64,000 nucleotides of DNA from an uncultured Desulfobacter sp. (lineage in GTDB: Bacteria > Desulfobacterota > Desulfobacteria > Desulfobacterales > Desulfobacteraceae): the NCBI RefSeq assembly GCF_963665355.1, contig NZ_OY762229.1, forward strand, positions 620,001-684,000. The letters are read 5' to 3'. This document shows, piece after piece, positions 16,670 to 26,027 of the stretch (positions within the stretch are counted from its first letter, which is position 1; each line of letters starts with the position of its first letter). The notes below the pieces were generated by a model that did not search any database, was not told where the DNA came from, and saw only the letters and a list, made by a program, of their open reading frames with translations. The position numbers were made by a program, and so were the translations under genes.

Positions 16670-17634
16670 CGGAAATCAAATCAATTATGGCCTGCATCGA
16701 CCTGTCCGCCTATTCTCCCATGAATCTGGGTTATACCCTGGGTCTGGCGGAACAGGGAGATCTTAAGGTCACCATTTGTTCCGTCATTCCCCTAAGGGAG
16801 GTCACCCCGGTGTTCATGACGGGGACCATATATCACTGCAGAGAAGACACAAAGGAATATCTGGATGAGCTCAAGGAAAATCGGAAAGCCCAAATCAATG
16901 ACCTGATCCAGAAGCAATTTCCGCAATTCAGTGGCGAAACGGACATCTGCATTAAAATGGGATCTCCGCCAGATGCAATCCTCGACATGATTGAAAGCAT
17001 CAACCCCGACCTTGTGGTCATGGCAAACAAAGGCCGGTCCAACCTGTCAAAATTCATGTTCGGCAGTGCTGCGGAATATATATTCCGCCATTGCAAGGCA
17101 CCGTTGTTAAGTGTCAGGGACAAACATATTTTTAACCGCACTTATTCGGGGTCAGCCACCCCCGAAGCCGGAAAGATCCGCACGGTTATGGCGGCGGTGG
17201 ACTTTTCCCCCTGGTCCACGGAGATCCTGGCCTGGGCCGGGTGGCTGGCGAAAATAAACGGGGCAAAGCTGCATGCCTTCAACTGCATCAGCAGCCAGGA
17301 GATCTCCTGGGTCAAATCCCATTATGTTCCTGAAAATTCCTTTGACCTGGAACAGTTCCTGCCCAAGGAAAAACAGCGGCGTCATGAGCTTTTGGCCGAC
17401 CAGATCAAAGCGGCCGGACTCAGCAGTATTGAAGGCGTTGAAATTTCAGTTGATTCGGGGGTACCTTACGAACAGATTCTTTCGATCTCACAGAATACCG
17501 GGGCCGATATTCTGGTGCTGGGTCCCAGGGGGCGCAGCCGTTCAGCCAGATTTGCCATCGGCAGCACCATCGAAAAAATCTTTCGTCACAGCCCGGTACC
17601 GGTACTTCGCCTAGGTCCCAGTATGAACAATTAA
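16666..17634 (+). CDS. Tandem universal stress protein (UspA x2)
   Basis: 322 residues forming two Usp domains. The first starts SIMACIDLSAYS; its ATP-loop is degenerate (VVMANKGRSNLSKFMFGSAA). The second starts VMAAVDFSPWS and has the fuller GPRGRSRSARFAIGSTIEK pattern, close to the G-2x-G-9x-G(S/T) ATP-binding motif. It overlaps the REC-CBS gene by four bases. Such proteins are cytosolic and accumulate on energy or nutrient stress. Confidence 0.9.
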   Translation: MTEIKSIMACIDLSAYSPMNLGYTLGLAEQGDLKVTICSVIPLREVTPVFMTGTIYHCREDTKEYLDELKENRKAQINDLIQKQFPQFSGETDICIKMGSPPDAILDMIESINPDLVVMANKGRSNLSKFMFGSAAEYIFRHCKAPLLSVRDKHIFNRTYSGSATPEAGKIRTVMAAVDFSPWSTEILAWAGWLAKINGAKLHAFNCISSQEISWVKSHYVPENSFDLEQFLPKEKQRRHELLADQIKAAGLSSIEGVEISVDSGVPYEQILSISQNTGADILVLGPRGRSRSARFAIGSTIEKIFRHSPVPVLRLGPSMNN

Positions 17635-17641
17635 AAAAGGG

Positions 17642-17673
17642 CCCGGGTTCGGGCAGAATGAACCGAACCCGGG
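17642..17673 (+). terminator. Intercistronic GC-rich hairpin
   Basis: Perfect 11-base arms CCCGGGTTCGG (17642-17652) and CCGAACCCGGG (17663-17673), followed by ACTTTTC. It lies between the two UspA genes, a few bases after the first stop and before the RBS of the next. It may attenuate transcription or protect the upstream message. Confidence 0.6.
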
Positions 17674-17696
17674 ACTTTTCCCCCAAGGAGGTACCC

Positions 17697-18629
17697 ATGT
17701 CAGACGAAAAAAAAATATTAGTGGCCCTTGACGGCTCGAAACGTTCGACAAGGACCGTTGATTATCTGTGCAGATTTAAACCGTTCAGAAACCGGAAGAT
17801 TACCTTATTTAATATAACAACGCCCGTGCCCGAAGCCTATTACGACCTGACCCGGGACTCCTTCAGCAAAGTTGCCATATCCCAGGTCAAAGCATGGGAA
17901 CTGGGCCAGAGAACAATAATGACCCAGTTCCTGGAAGAGGCGCGCCAGAAAATGATAGCGTCCGGTTATGCCCCGAATAATATCGGTTTCAAGCTTGTGG
18001 GCCGGGAAGGGGGAGTTGCCCGGGGCATTCTCAATGAAATCAGGGGCAATGAATACCACACCCTTGTTATCCGCAGACGCGGCAATGCAAACTCCATTAT
18101 CGGCGTCACCATAGGCGGCGTGGCTGCCAAGCTGGTGGAAAAAGCGGACAAAATCCCTCTGATCATTGCCGGAACCCGTGAGATCCGCCACTATCTGTGC
18201 ATTGCTGTGGACGGTTCCCCAGGGTCCAGGAACGCGATCCAGTATACAGCCGATATGATGGGAAAAACGGACTGCCGTATTCTGCTTTGCGCCATCATGC
18301 GCACGACGGTTGCAGATTCAGTGCCCGAAGGAAAGGACCCCTTTGCAGACATGGCGCTTCATGGCAAACGCATACTTGATGATGCCCTGATCGAAGCAAA
18401 AGAGATTCTCACCCGGGCCGGACTTCCGGAATCCAAAATCGAAACCCGCCTTATTCAGGGTGCCGACAGCCGGGCAGGCGCTCTTCTGGACACAGCCCGG
18501 GCCGCAGAATGCGACACCATTGTCCTGGGGCGTAAAGGCGTGTCGGATGTTGAAAATTTTGATCTGGGACGAATCCCCAAAAAAATTATTTACGCGTCCA
18601 GAAAATTTACCATCTGGCTGATTCCATAA
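17697..18629 (+). CDS. Second tandem universal stress protein
   Basis: 310 residues; ATG 17697 with AAGGAGG. The two Usp-like halves begin KILVALDGSKRSTRT and HYLCIAVDGSPGSRN. The ATP loop is recognisable in the second half as VLGRKGVSDVENFDLGRIPKK. It is divergent from the preceding UspA protein and separated from it by a GC-rich hairpin. A longer frame from 17658 would place the hairpin inside the coding sequence and has no RBS. Role by family: ATP-dependent stress signalling; the partner is unknown. Confidence 0.85.
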   Translation: MSDEKKILVALDGSKRSTRTVDYLCRFKPFRNRKITLFNITTPVPEAYYDLTRDSFSKVAISQVKAWELGQRTIMTQFLEEARQKMIASGYAPNNIGFKLVGREGGVARGILNEIRGNEYHTLVIRRRGNANSIIGVTIGGVAAKLVEKADKIPLIIAGTREIRHYLCIAVDGSPGSRNAIQYTADMMGKTDCRILLCAIMRTTVADSVPEGKDPFADMALHGKRILDDALIEAKEILTRAGLPESKIETRLIQGADSRAGALLDTARAAECDTIVLGRKGVSDVENFDLGRIPKKIIYASRKFTIWLIP

Positions 18630-18655
18630 TTCAAGAGTTAAGGAGAAAGGGACAA

Positions 18656-21130
18656 ATGGGGACGCAAAATCTATCCAGAATGTTCAATCCGGGTTCCATT
18701 GCGGTCATTGCAAGCTGCGAAAAACAGGGCCAGGTGGGTCACACCCTGATACGCAACCTTATTGAGGGAGGCTTTAAAGGCGCTGTCTATCCTGTCGATC
18801 CGGATCATTCCAAAGTCATGAATCTGCCTGCGGCAAAAAATGTTCATGACATCCAGGGCATTGTGGACCTGGCCGTGGTGGCAGCGCCCATCGGTGAGGT
18901 TCCCCGGATCATCGGGGCCTGCGCGGACAAAGGTGCAGCGGGGGCAGTTGTCATCAGCGGCGGAGGCAGGGAAACAGGAGATCAGGGGTCCAGGCTTGAG
19001 CAGGAGATTAAGGCCGTTGCGGAACAAAGCGGTATACGCATCATCGGCCCCAACTGCATCGGCATTGCCCATCCCGCCCTGAACCTGAATGCATCCCATA
19101 TGCCGGGGTGCCCCAGCAGGGGACGTGTTGCCTTTTTGTCCCAGTCCGGATCCGTGTGCGCTTCCGTCATGGATCTGGCTGAAAAAGAGAACCTGGGATT
19201 CAGCCACTTTGTCAGCTTAGGATCCATGCTGGATGTCGATTTTGCCGACATGATCGACTATTTGGGTGAGGAACGGGGCGTGGACAGCATCATTATGTAC
19301 ATGGAAAACATGACCCGAATCCGGCATTTTATGAGCGCAGCCCGGGCCGTCTCCCGAATTAAGCCTATTATCTGCCTGAAATCCGGACGGTCGGCGGCCG
19401 GGGCCCGGGCGGCATCCTTTCATACCGGCGCCCTTGCCGGAGAAGATGCGGTGTATGACATGGCCTTTGAGCGGGCAGGCATTATGCGTGTGGACACCTT
19501 TGAACAACTGTTTGACTTTACCCGGATTCTGGCAAAACAGCAGCGCCCCACAGGCAGACGCCTGGCCATTGTCACCAATGCCGGAGGCCCCGGGGTTATG
19601 GCGGTGGATGCCCTTTCATCCTTTGGTATAGACCCGGCTGTACTCAGCGTTCAAACCATTGAGGCCCTTGAGACTGCCCTTGAAAAACCATGGAGCAGAA
19701 CAAATCCGGTGGATGTCCTGACAGATGCGTCGTGTGCCCAGATCGGCCGGGCTGTCAGCATTGCAGGCCAGGCACCGGAGGTGGACGGCATACTCATGAT
19801 CCATGCGCCGGTGGATCACTTTGCCCCGGCTGATCTGGCCCAGGATCTGGCAGAGCTGCTACCTTCCCTGCACTGCCCCGTACTTACGGCCTGGCTGGGC
19901 GGATCAAGCATGGACAAAGCCCGGCAGATTCTCAATGAAAAAGAGGTGCTGACCTATGACACCCCGGAAAAAGCGGTCAGGGCGTTTGTGGGACTTTACC
20001 GCCACAGCCGCAATATTGACATGCTCAATGAAATACCCGTCCGACGGGACATCAAGCTGAAGATTAACCATGATCAGGCGGGATCAATTATTGAATCCGG
20101 CCTGAAAAGCGGCCAGCTCCTGCTCAGTGAAACAGATTCTAAAACGGTGCTGGAAGCCTATGGTATTCCTGTCAGCCGAACGGAGTCTGCCCGGACTGCG
20201 GTACCGGATTATGAACTTTATCTGGGTGCCCAACTCGATGCCCAGTTCGGACCGGTTATTAAATTCGGCATGGGCGGTGCCATGTCTGACATTATCCAGG
20301 ATACGGCCCTGGCCCTGCCCCCCTTAAATTCAGCCCTGGCTGCCCGGGCCATCAGTTCCACAAAAATAGCCAAAGTCTTAAAGGGATACGGTCAAATCAA
20401 AGCCGTGGACCAGGATCTTCTGGAGACCCTTTTAATACGCATAAGCCGTCTGGTTACCGATTTTCCCCAGATCTGTGAACTGACAATCAACCCCGTGGCG
20501 GTCACCAATGGCGAAGTGATGGGGATTAACGCCGGCATCTGTCTTGCTTCTCCTCCGGCAGCTGCACCCGACCACCTTATTATAAGCCCCTACCCGGCCT
20601 GGCAGGAACAGCTGTATACCACCCAGGAGAGTGAACAGGTGCTAATCCGGCCGATAAAGCCCGAGGATGCGGTGCCCATGCAGGATTTTTTTGAAAGTCT
20701 CTCCTCCCAGACCGTATATTTACGATTTTTCACACCCCTTAAACAACTTTCCAAACGCATGCTGATCCAGCTCACCCAGATTGACTACGACCGGGAAATT
20801 GCCCTGGTGGCTACGTTTCCGCCCCAGTCCGGAGGAAAGATCATTGGAAGCGCCAGAATCATATTCACGGCCAACGGCACCGAAGGAGAGTTTGCCATCA
20901 TGCTGGCTGACTCCTGGCAGGGAAAGGGAATCGGAGCGGCCCTTCTGAAGTCGTGCCTGGCGTTTTCCAAACGATACGGCCTGAAAAGGGTGTTTGGCGT
21001 GGTGCTTCGTGAAAACAAGCAGATGCTCCGCCTTGCCGACAAACTGGGATTTAAAAAGGTCAGCACCCCGGCCTCGGGTGAAATTGAACTTATTATTGAC
21101 ATCGAAAAGCTGGATCTTTACATGCTGTAA
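18656..21130 (+). CDS. Pat-like protein: ADP-forming acyl-CoA synthetase region fused to GNAT acetyltransferase, shortened ATP-grasp
   Basis: 824 residues. In order: CoA-binding Rossmann domain (about 5-135, NPGSIAVI, GPNCIGI), succinyl-CoA-ligase-like domains with the phospho-His site AASFHTGALAG near 257, an ATP-grasp-5 region, and a C-terminal GNAT domain (about 660-810) with acetyl-CoA loop WQGKGIGAALL. The ATP-grasp part runs directly from GIPVSRTESARTA to YELYLGAQLDAQFGPVIKFG. The roughly 90 residues that normally lie between, with the lysine of the ATP pocket and the HK motif, are missing in frame. Acyl-CoA synthetase activity is therefore unlikely and the protein probably works as a protein lysine acetyltransferase (Pat/PatZ type). 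It closes the stress operon. Confidence 0.88.
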   Translation: MGTQNLSRMFNPGSIAVIASCEKQGQVGHTLIRNLIEGGFKGAVYPVDPDHSKVMNLPAAKNVHDIQGIVDLAVVAAPIGEVPRIIGACADKGAAGAVVISGGGRETGDQGSRLEQEIKAVAEQSGIRIIGPNCIGIAHPALNLNASHMPGCPSRGRVAFLSQSGSVCASVMDLAEKENLGFSHFVSLGSMLDVDFADMIDYLGEERGVDSIIMYMENMTRIRHFMSAARAVSRIKPIICLKSGRSAAGARAASFHTGALAGEDAVYDMAFERAGIMRVDTFEQLFDFTRILAKQQRPTGRRLAIVTNAGGPGVMAVDALSSFGIDPAVLSVQTIEALETALEKPWSRTNPVDVLTDASCAQIGRAVSIAGQAPEVDGILMIHAPVDHFAPADLAQDLAELLPSLHCPVLTAWLGGSSMDKARQILNEKEVLTYDTPEKAVRAFVGLYRHSRNIDMLNEIPVRRDIKLKINHDQAGSIIESGLKSGQLLLSETDSKTVLEAYGIPVSRTESARTAVPDYELYLGAQLDAQFGPVIKFGMGGAMSDIIQDTALALPPLNSALAARAISSTKIAKVLKGYGQIKAVDQDLLETLLIRISRLVTDFPQICELTINPVAVTNGEVMGINAGICLASPPAAAPDHLIISPYPAWQEQLYTTQESEQVLIRPIKPEDAVPMQDFFESLSSQTVYLRFFTPLKQLSKRMLIQLTQIDYDREIALVATFPPQSGGKIIGSARIIFTANGTEGEFAIMLADSWQGKGIGAALLKSCLAFSKRYGLKRVFGVVLRENKQMLRLADKLGFKKVSTPASGEIELIIDIEKLDLYML

Positions 21131-21204
21131 GGTGAACAGCTATGCCCTGACTTGCGGATACCCTGGCCGAAGCTTGTACGGTCTCATCTTTACCGGATGG
21201 TGTT

Positions 21205-21867
21205 TCACAATTGTTTTTGTTCAAGAAAAGAATAATATCCTTTTTTCCCAAAAATAATGTGATCCAGCAAGTTGATTCCTAGAATTTGGCCTGCAGCTTT
21301 AATTTTTTCGGTTATTAAAACATCATTCTTGCTCGGAGTTAAATTTCCGGAGGGATGATTATGAGCGATAATTATTGCACAGGCCCTATCTATAATGATA
21401 TCAGCAAAAATTTCTCTGGGATGAACCTGACTTTGATTCACAAGCCCAATGGTAACCACCCGTATATTCATCACTTCATTAGCTCCATTGACAGAGATGG
21501 CAATAAAATGTTCTTGGGGACGATCTGCGTAATGTTGAATGAGTTGCAGCACATCTATGGGCTGTTTTATTTTTATCCCTTCCGGTTTTATTCTCCTGCG
21601 GACAAATTCAAACGCGGCAATTATGGTTGATGCTTTTGCAACCCCAATACCATCCACATTGGTCAAATCACCTATTGCAAGCCGGATTCCTTTTTCATCT
21701 ATTACATGGATGATTTTTTTTGCTATGTCTGTTACATGGCTTTTTGAGGTTCCAGACCCAATAAGAATTGACAGTAACTCCAGATCCGACAATGCCTCTG
21801 CTCCATTTTTCTGAAGTTTTTCACGGGGTCGGTCTGCTTCCGGAAGATCTGGAATGCGCTTAGGCAT
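21205..21867 (-). CDS. radC: RadC/MPN-family (JAB) protein
   Basis: 220 residues; ATG behind AAAGGAGG. An N-terminal helix-hairpin-helix (VDGIGVAKASTIIAAFE) precedes the MPN/JAB domain with the metal motif AHNHPSGNLTPSKND (about 170-184), a Ser-containing H-x-H-x(7)-S-x(2)-D pattern as in other RadC proteins. The supposed role in DNA repair is disputed; RadC genes are frequent in mobile and defence islands. It is the last gene of the ten-gene minus-strand island, 23 bases after the RAMA gene, and its end is close to the stop of pat. Confidence 0.9.
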   Translation of the reverse strand: MPKRIPDLPEADRPREKLQKNGAEALSDLELLSILIGSGTSKSHVTDIAKKIIHVIDEKGIRLAIGDLTNVDGIGVAKASTIIAAFEFVRRRIKPEGIKIKQPIDVLQLIQHYADRPQEHFIAISVNGANEVMNIRVVTIGLVNQSQVHPREIFADIIIDRACAIIIAHNHPSGNLTPSKNDVLITEKIKAAGQILGINLLDHIIFGKKGYYSFLEQKQL

Positions 21868-21890
21868 TTTCCTCCTTTAAACTGAAAAAA

Positions 21891-22478
21891 TTATTTGGTC
21901 ATTTTTCTCCAAATATCAGCCAATATCCAGCGCTGTAATTCAGGTATCCATAGCTCCCAATCTCTCCACCCATTCCTACTGGTTTGTGAAATCTTAACGG
22001 AAGCTGCCGAAAAAGAGGGGAATGCGCCGTAATTATCTACAACGATCTGATTGTCTTGTATTTCTGCTTTGTATAGCTGTTCTTTATAAGCGAATCTGCA
22101 CAATGTCCCGTCAGGTGGAAACTGCTTGGGAAGCCTTGGCTTCCTATTGGGGGTCATTTCATCTTTCTTTTTTTTACTGAGGTTTCTGGTTTGACCAGGA
22201 AAAATACGCTGTATATTTTCTATTAATTCTCTTTTTAAAGCTTTTTGTTTTTCAACGTCGTCCAACCCTGAGAGAAAATCAAGTTTCAATTTACGTAACT
22301 CAGGAGGAATGTCAATTCCTTTTTGTTGCATGCTATCGATGGTTTTTTCGATCTCCTGAAGCTGAGCGAACTTTCCTTTTTGGGAATCCTGAAGAAGCAT
22401 ATCAAAATAATTCATCAGGGATTCACATTCCCTTACGACAGCTTCAATACGATTTTTTAACTTGCCATAGTCATCCAT
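21891..22478 (-). CDS. Coiled-coil adaptor with RAMA domain
   Basis: 195 residues. Residues 1-95 are a predicted coiled coil containing GIDIPPELRKLKLDFLSGL. Residues about 120-190 match the RAMA (restriction adenine methylase associated) fold: PPDGTLCRFAYKEQLYKAEI, then FPSFSAASVKI and NGWRDWELW. RAMA domains are predicted to read modified DNA. The N-terminal half is similar to that of the protein at 26028 (IDIPPELRKLK against VDVPEELRRLK), so the two are paralogous adaptors with different C-terminal readers. RBS AAGAAG; 30 bases after the ATPase gene. Confidence 0.75.
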   Translation of the reverse strand: MDDYGKLKNRIEAVVRECESLMNYFDMLLQDSQKGKFAQLQEIEKTIDSMQQKGIDIPPELRKLKLDFLSGLDDVEKQKALKRELIENIQRIFPGQTRNLSKKKKDEMTPNRKPRLPKQFPPDGTLCRFAYKEQLYKAEIQDNQIVVDNYGAFPSFSAASVKISQTSRNGWRDWELWIPELQRWILADIWRKMTK

Positions 22479-22508
22479 AATCGCATCTTCTTTTTATGTT
22501 GGGCCAAA

Positions 22509-24035
22509 CTAATAATTCTTATAAAAAGCCTCAGCCGTAAATTTAGAAAATTCCTCTGTTTTAATCGAACTTCTGGCCACCACCTGCCAGGGCTCAAGCC
22601 GTGCAATTTCCGCCTGAAGGTCTTTGGCTGTTTTATTGCTGCATCCCAGAAGGTCCTGAACCGATTTTGCAGAAACGCCTTCACATTGAAAAATATATGT
22701 AAATTCAAGCAATTCCTGAAAATTAAAAAACTTTTGCTGATAATCATTGGGAGACTGGCTGGCAAAAAAGACAACAATGCCCTTTGATCGTCCCTCCCGA
22801 ATAATCCGCTGCAAAAACATATTTTTCTGTCCCAGGTAATTATGGGCTTCATCTATGACCAGAATGGTTCTTATGGTCCTGCGCCCATCTTCCACAGGAC
22901 TGTCCGGCAGGGCTGCCATCTCTTTATAAATTCGTTCGATAACCAGATAAGCCACCAGCTCTTTCAATACCGGCATGGCATGGACATCAATCAAAAGGGT
23001 TCGATTGGTCAACCGGTCTATGGGGGGAGTTTCACTGCCATGTTTCCAGAACAGATCAAAATCAGCCAGGTCCCTCAACACCTCTATCAGACTGTCATCC
23101 TTTTTCCCATCCTCTTCATACATGGCAAGGGCTATTTCCAGAATATCCTGAAAATCAGGATACGGCATTTCAGAATCCTGCCGCCTGGCATAAGCAGCCC
23201 TTATAGCCTCTGTTAGAGCACCTTTTTGAACAACGCCGAGTTTGGCGTTGATCGAGGCAAAACTCTCGGCTTTTTCTCTGGCGGAAACATTAATGTTTTG
23301 TTCGTCATATCCGGGAAGGACAAAAGGATTGATGGGCAGGGAGACCCCGCCCTGAAGAAGTTGAAACGACTGTACCCTGGCGGCCTTTAAAAACTTTTCA
23401 TTATCAACCACATCCCCCTTGTAATCAAAATAGATAAAATTGGTTTGAAAATTGGATTGCACCCTTAAATCCGTAAGGATTTTCAATAAAAACTGTGTCT
23501 TTCCGACACCGGGCTTCCCCATAATGGCCATATGGGAATTGGCGTGAATCCGGGTGTTGTTCAATTCCAGGAAAACATCTGTATTCTGCAAAAGGGTTTT
23601 CCCGATAAAAATATCAAGCCCCTTTCCCTTCATCTCTTTTCTGCCGCTGAACTCTACATGATCCGTCAACCTGGACAACAGTTTATTCCCATCCCTGCCG
23701 CATTCAATGAAAAATTGCGACAGATAACGGCACCCATTATCAATATGATTCTTAATGATGGATTTATTGGAATAAAAATCTTCTTCGGGAATATCAGGTT
23801 GTTCATATACATAGGCAATCAATGTCCTAAAAAAGAGTTCATCATCACCGATAAAGGTGGGCCGTTTCATCTCCCCGCCGGTAAATTTCAAACTTATGGG
23901 AACATCTTTTCCGTCTATCTTTAAAGACAGGGCAAATGCAATTTTGGCCAGCACTGCTTTTTCAAGCTTGGTTTCAAATCTCAGAGCACTTAACACATCA
24001 TCCGCTTCACTGCTGGTATATAAACGATCCGCCAT
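22509..24035 (-). CDS. DndE-HerA fusion ATPase
   Basis: 508 residues. The first about 100 resemble DndE: EADDVLSALRFETKLEKAVL, then KIAFALSL and a GGEMKRPTFIGDDELFFRTL stretch, the DNA-binding partner of Dnd systems. The remainder is a HerA/DUF87 hexameric ATPase: Walker A IMGKPGVGKTQFLLK near 170, Walker B ILVIDEAHNYLG near 385, and sensor FFASQSPNDY. Start ATG directly abuts the DndD stop. In known Dnd restriction, the HerA-like protein (DndH/DptH) is separate from DndE; here they are one polypeptide. It is expected to translocate or process DNA together with DndD. Confidence 0.85.
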   Translation of the reverse strand: MADRLYTSSEADDVLSALRFETKLEKAVLAKIAFALSLKIDGKDVPISLKFTGGEMKRPTFIGDDELFFRTLIAYVYEQPDIPEEDFYSNKSIIKNHIDNGCRYLSQFFIECGRDGNKLLSRLTDHVEFSGRKEMKGKGLDIFIGKTLLQNTDVFLELNNTRIHANSHMAIMGKPGVGKTQFLLKILTDLRVQSNFQTNFIYFDYKGDVVDNEKFLKAARVQSFQLLQGGVSLPINPFVLPGYDEQNINVSAREKAESFASINAKLGVVQKGALTEAIRAAYARRQDSEMPYPDFQDILEIALAMYEEDGKKDDSLIEVLRDLADFDLFWKHGSETPPIDRLTNRTLLIDVHAMPVLKELVAYLVIERIYKEMAALPDSPVEDGRRTIRTILVIDEAHNYLGQKNMFLQRIIREGRSKGIVVFFASQSPNDYQQKFFNFQELLEFTYIFQCEGVSAKSVQDLLGCSNKTAKDLQAEIARLEPWQVVARSSIKTEEFSKFTAEAFYKNY

Positions 24036-26027
24036 TTAAGCCTCCCAGAAATACCCTGTCTTTACGGTTGTCAGTTCCTGACCCTGATTAAATTCAAGAT
24101 GAACCGCGCCATTTAAATGCGGTTGCAGTAACCGGTAATAGTCATTATCGATTTCCGTGTCTGTGGACAGAATGACAACCTGTTCTCCGGCATTGGGGAA
24201 GTAATTATTGACGATATTATCCCTGTGGGTACTGTCCAGACGGGATAACGGTGTATCAACAATAATGGGAAGTGACAATCGGCTGGTTTGTGCAAGCCCC
24301 CACAGCAAAGAGACCGCAAACACCTCTTTTTCTCCGGCGGAAAGACCTGATTTCTTAATTTCATGCCCACTGCGGTCCCTGATTTTTATTTCATAGGTTT
24401 TATCATTAATAGAGATGTCTTTAATCAGCCCGCTTTTGCTGGAGAGCTGTTTATACATTTCAAAGGTCTTTTCCTGAAGCAGCTGTATCTTGCTCTTTCT
24501 TAACCGGACAACAAACTGGCTCAGCAGTCCGGCAATGGCATCACACTCATTGATGAAATCCGCCTTGTCTTTGGAGACATCATGTCGTTCATACAGTTTC
24601 TCAATTTCCTCTTCAACGATATTGACCTGTTTTTCAAGACGAATGATATCTTCTTCCACTATTCTCAGCTGTTCGGTTTTCCGTCCGATTTGAGTGGTAC
24701 AGCTTTCCATTTCGCTTTGAAGCTGATCAAATAACTCTTTTTCAGATTCACTGGCAGCCCCTGTTTGGAGGCTGGCTTCAATCTGCTTGATCTGTGCGTC
24801 AAGTTCCTGTTTTTCTTCCAATAGCGGCCGAATCAAAAACACATCCGAATTTTCAAACTGTTCAATCCGGAAAAGCATTCTTGCCGCATCTCTTTCGGAA
24901 AGATTCAGGATCCTGGGCACATCGGCAATGGCAGTCCCCTCTTTCAGTATTTTAAAAATACGCCCTTCAAGCTCCTGCATCTTTTCATCTGACAGGGTCT
25001 CTTTGTAAATGGGTTCGGGCTCTTCCACCGCACGAACAATTTTTTGGGCCAATTGTCCGGCATGGGCCTTGATGGCTTCTCCTTCAGCTGTTTCATGTTC
25101 TGCTTCGATCTGTTTTTTAATATCGTCAAAAAAGACGCCGGCAATGCTGAAAGGCAGAACGCTCTCACTCAATCCTTTGATTTCATTTTCCAACTGAGCC
25201 AGTCGGTTGGACTTTTGTATCCGCTGTTTCTCTTTTTCTTTTAAAAGCTCCCGGGTTTCCGGCTCAGCGTTGAATATGGCCTGGAACCTTGTCCGGGCTT
25301 CATCATACTGATGCCTGAATTGATCCAGTTCCTGGGTAAGATCTGCCTGTTCTATTTTTTTGCGGCCCAGTCGAGTCTTTTCTTTTTTAAGTTCCACCTG
25401 TTTAAACTCCAGATCATCATCTGAAATTTCCACAAAACCTTTGCGCTCTTCATTTTTAAGGTAGAGCATGTCACTCGAAAGCTGATTAATATATTGTATT
25501 CCCAAAGCTGCTTCCAAAGAAGACTTCAGTCTGACCTCGGAGTGATCATCCGCCGCGATCTCCTGGATCTTTTCCCCGTCGAAAAAAAAGAACTGGGTAA
25601 TACCGGGAGGAATGGCCGCACGGATATAATCCTGCCATATCTGCTTGTTTCGAACAGATACCCGTTTGCCGTCCCGGACCACCACAAGGTGTTCCTGCAA
25701 GTCATTGGCTTTGGGAGAATCCACGGCACCGGCACTCCAGGATCGTTGGACAATCAATTCTGAACAATCATCCATTTCAATAACCAGTTCAAACGCCACC
25801 TTTACATTGCCCAAGTTTTTTTCTTTCCGGTTCACGGCGTTAAAAATATCATGGGCCTTGCCACCATAAAGACAGAAATTCACCGCCTCCATGATGGATG
25901 TCTTTCCCGCACCGTTCATACCGCCAATCAAAAAAATACTTTTCCCGTCATCACCCTGGGGAAAATGGATCTGTGTGGGAAATTGAAACGACTTGTAGTT
26001 TTCAATCATCAACTTTTTGAATTTCAT
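24036..26027 (-). CDS. dndD: DndD-like SMC/Rad50-type ATPase
   Basis: 663 residues. N-lobe KKLMIENYKSF with Walker A GGMNGAGKTSIMEA (about 34-47) and the DndD hallmark FFFDGEKIQEIA (near 155). A long coiled coil covers about 195-510. The C-lobe has ABC signature LSAGEKEVFAVSLLWGLA and Walker B LPIIVDTPLSRLDS. DndD in phosphorothioation systems couples ATP hydrolysis to DNA handling. No dndA, dndB or dndC is present in the window, so sulfur incorporation is not indicated here. It abuts both neighbours without gap. Confidence 0.92.
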   Translation of the reverse strand: MKFKKLMIENYKSFQFPTQIHFPQGDDGKSIFLIGGMNGAGKTSIMEAVNFCLYGGKAHDIFNAVNRKEKNLGNVKVAFELVIEMDDCSELIVQRSWSAGAVDSPKANDLQEHLVVVRDGKRVSVRNKQIWQDYIRAAIPPGITQFFFFDGEKIQEIAADDHSEVRLKSSLEAALGIQYINQLSSDMLYLKNEERKGFVEISDDDLEFKQVELKKEKTRLGRKKIEQADLTQELDQFRHQYDEARTRFQAIFNAEPETRELLKEKEKQRIQKSNRLAQLENEIKGLSESVLPFSIAGVFFDDIKKQIEAEHETAEGEAIKAHAGQLAQKIVRAVEEPEPIYKETLSDEKMQELEGRIFKILKEGTAIADVPRILNLSERDAARMLFRIEQFENSDVFLIRPLLEEKQELDAQIKQIEASLQTGAASESEKELFDQLQSEMESCTTQIGRKTEQLRIVEEDIIRLEKQVNIVEEEIEKLYERHDVSKDKADFINECDAIAGLLSQFVVRLRKSKIQLLQEKTFEMYKQLSSKSGLIKDISINDKTYEIKIRDRSGHEIKKSGLSAGEKEVFAVSLLWGLAQTSRLSLPIIVDTPLSRLDSTHRDNIVNNYFPNAGEQVVILSTDTEIDNDYYRLLQPHLNGAVHLEFNQGQELTTVKTGYFWEA

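Noticed and set aside
24036-26027. Full phosphorothioation (Dnd) system
   Set aside because: DndD and a DndE domain are present but no DndA cysteine desulfurase, DndB or DndC (PAPS-reductase-like) gene is in the window.
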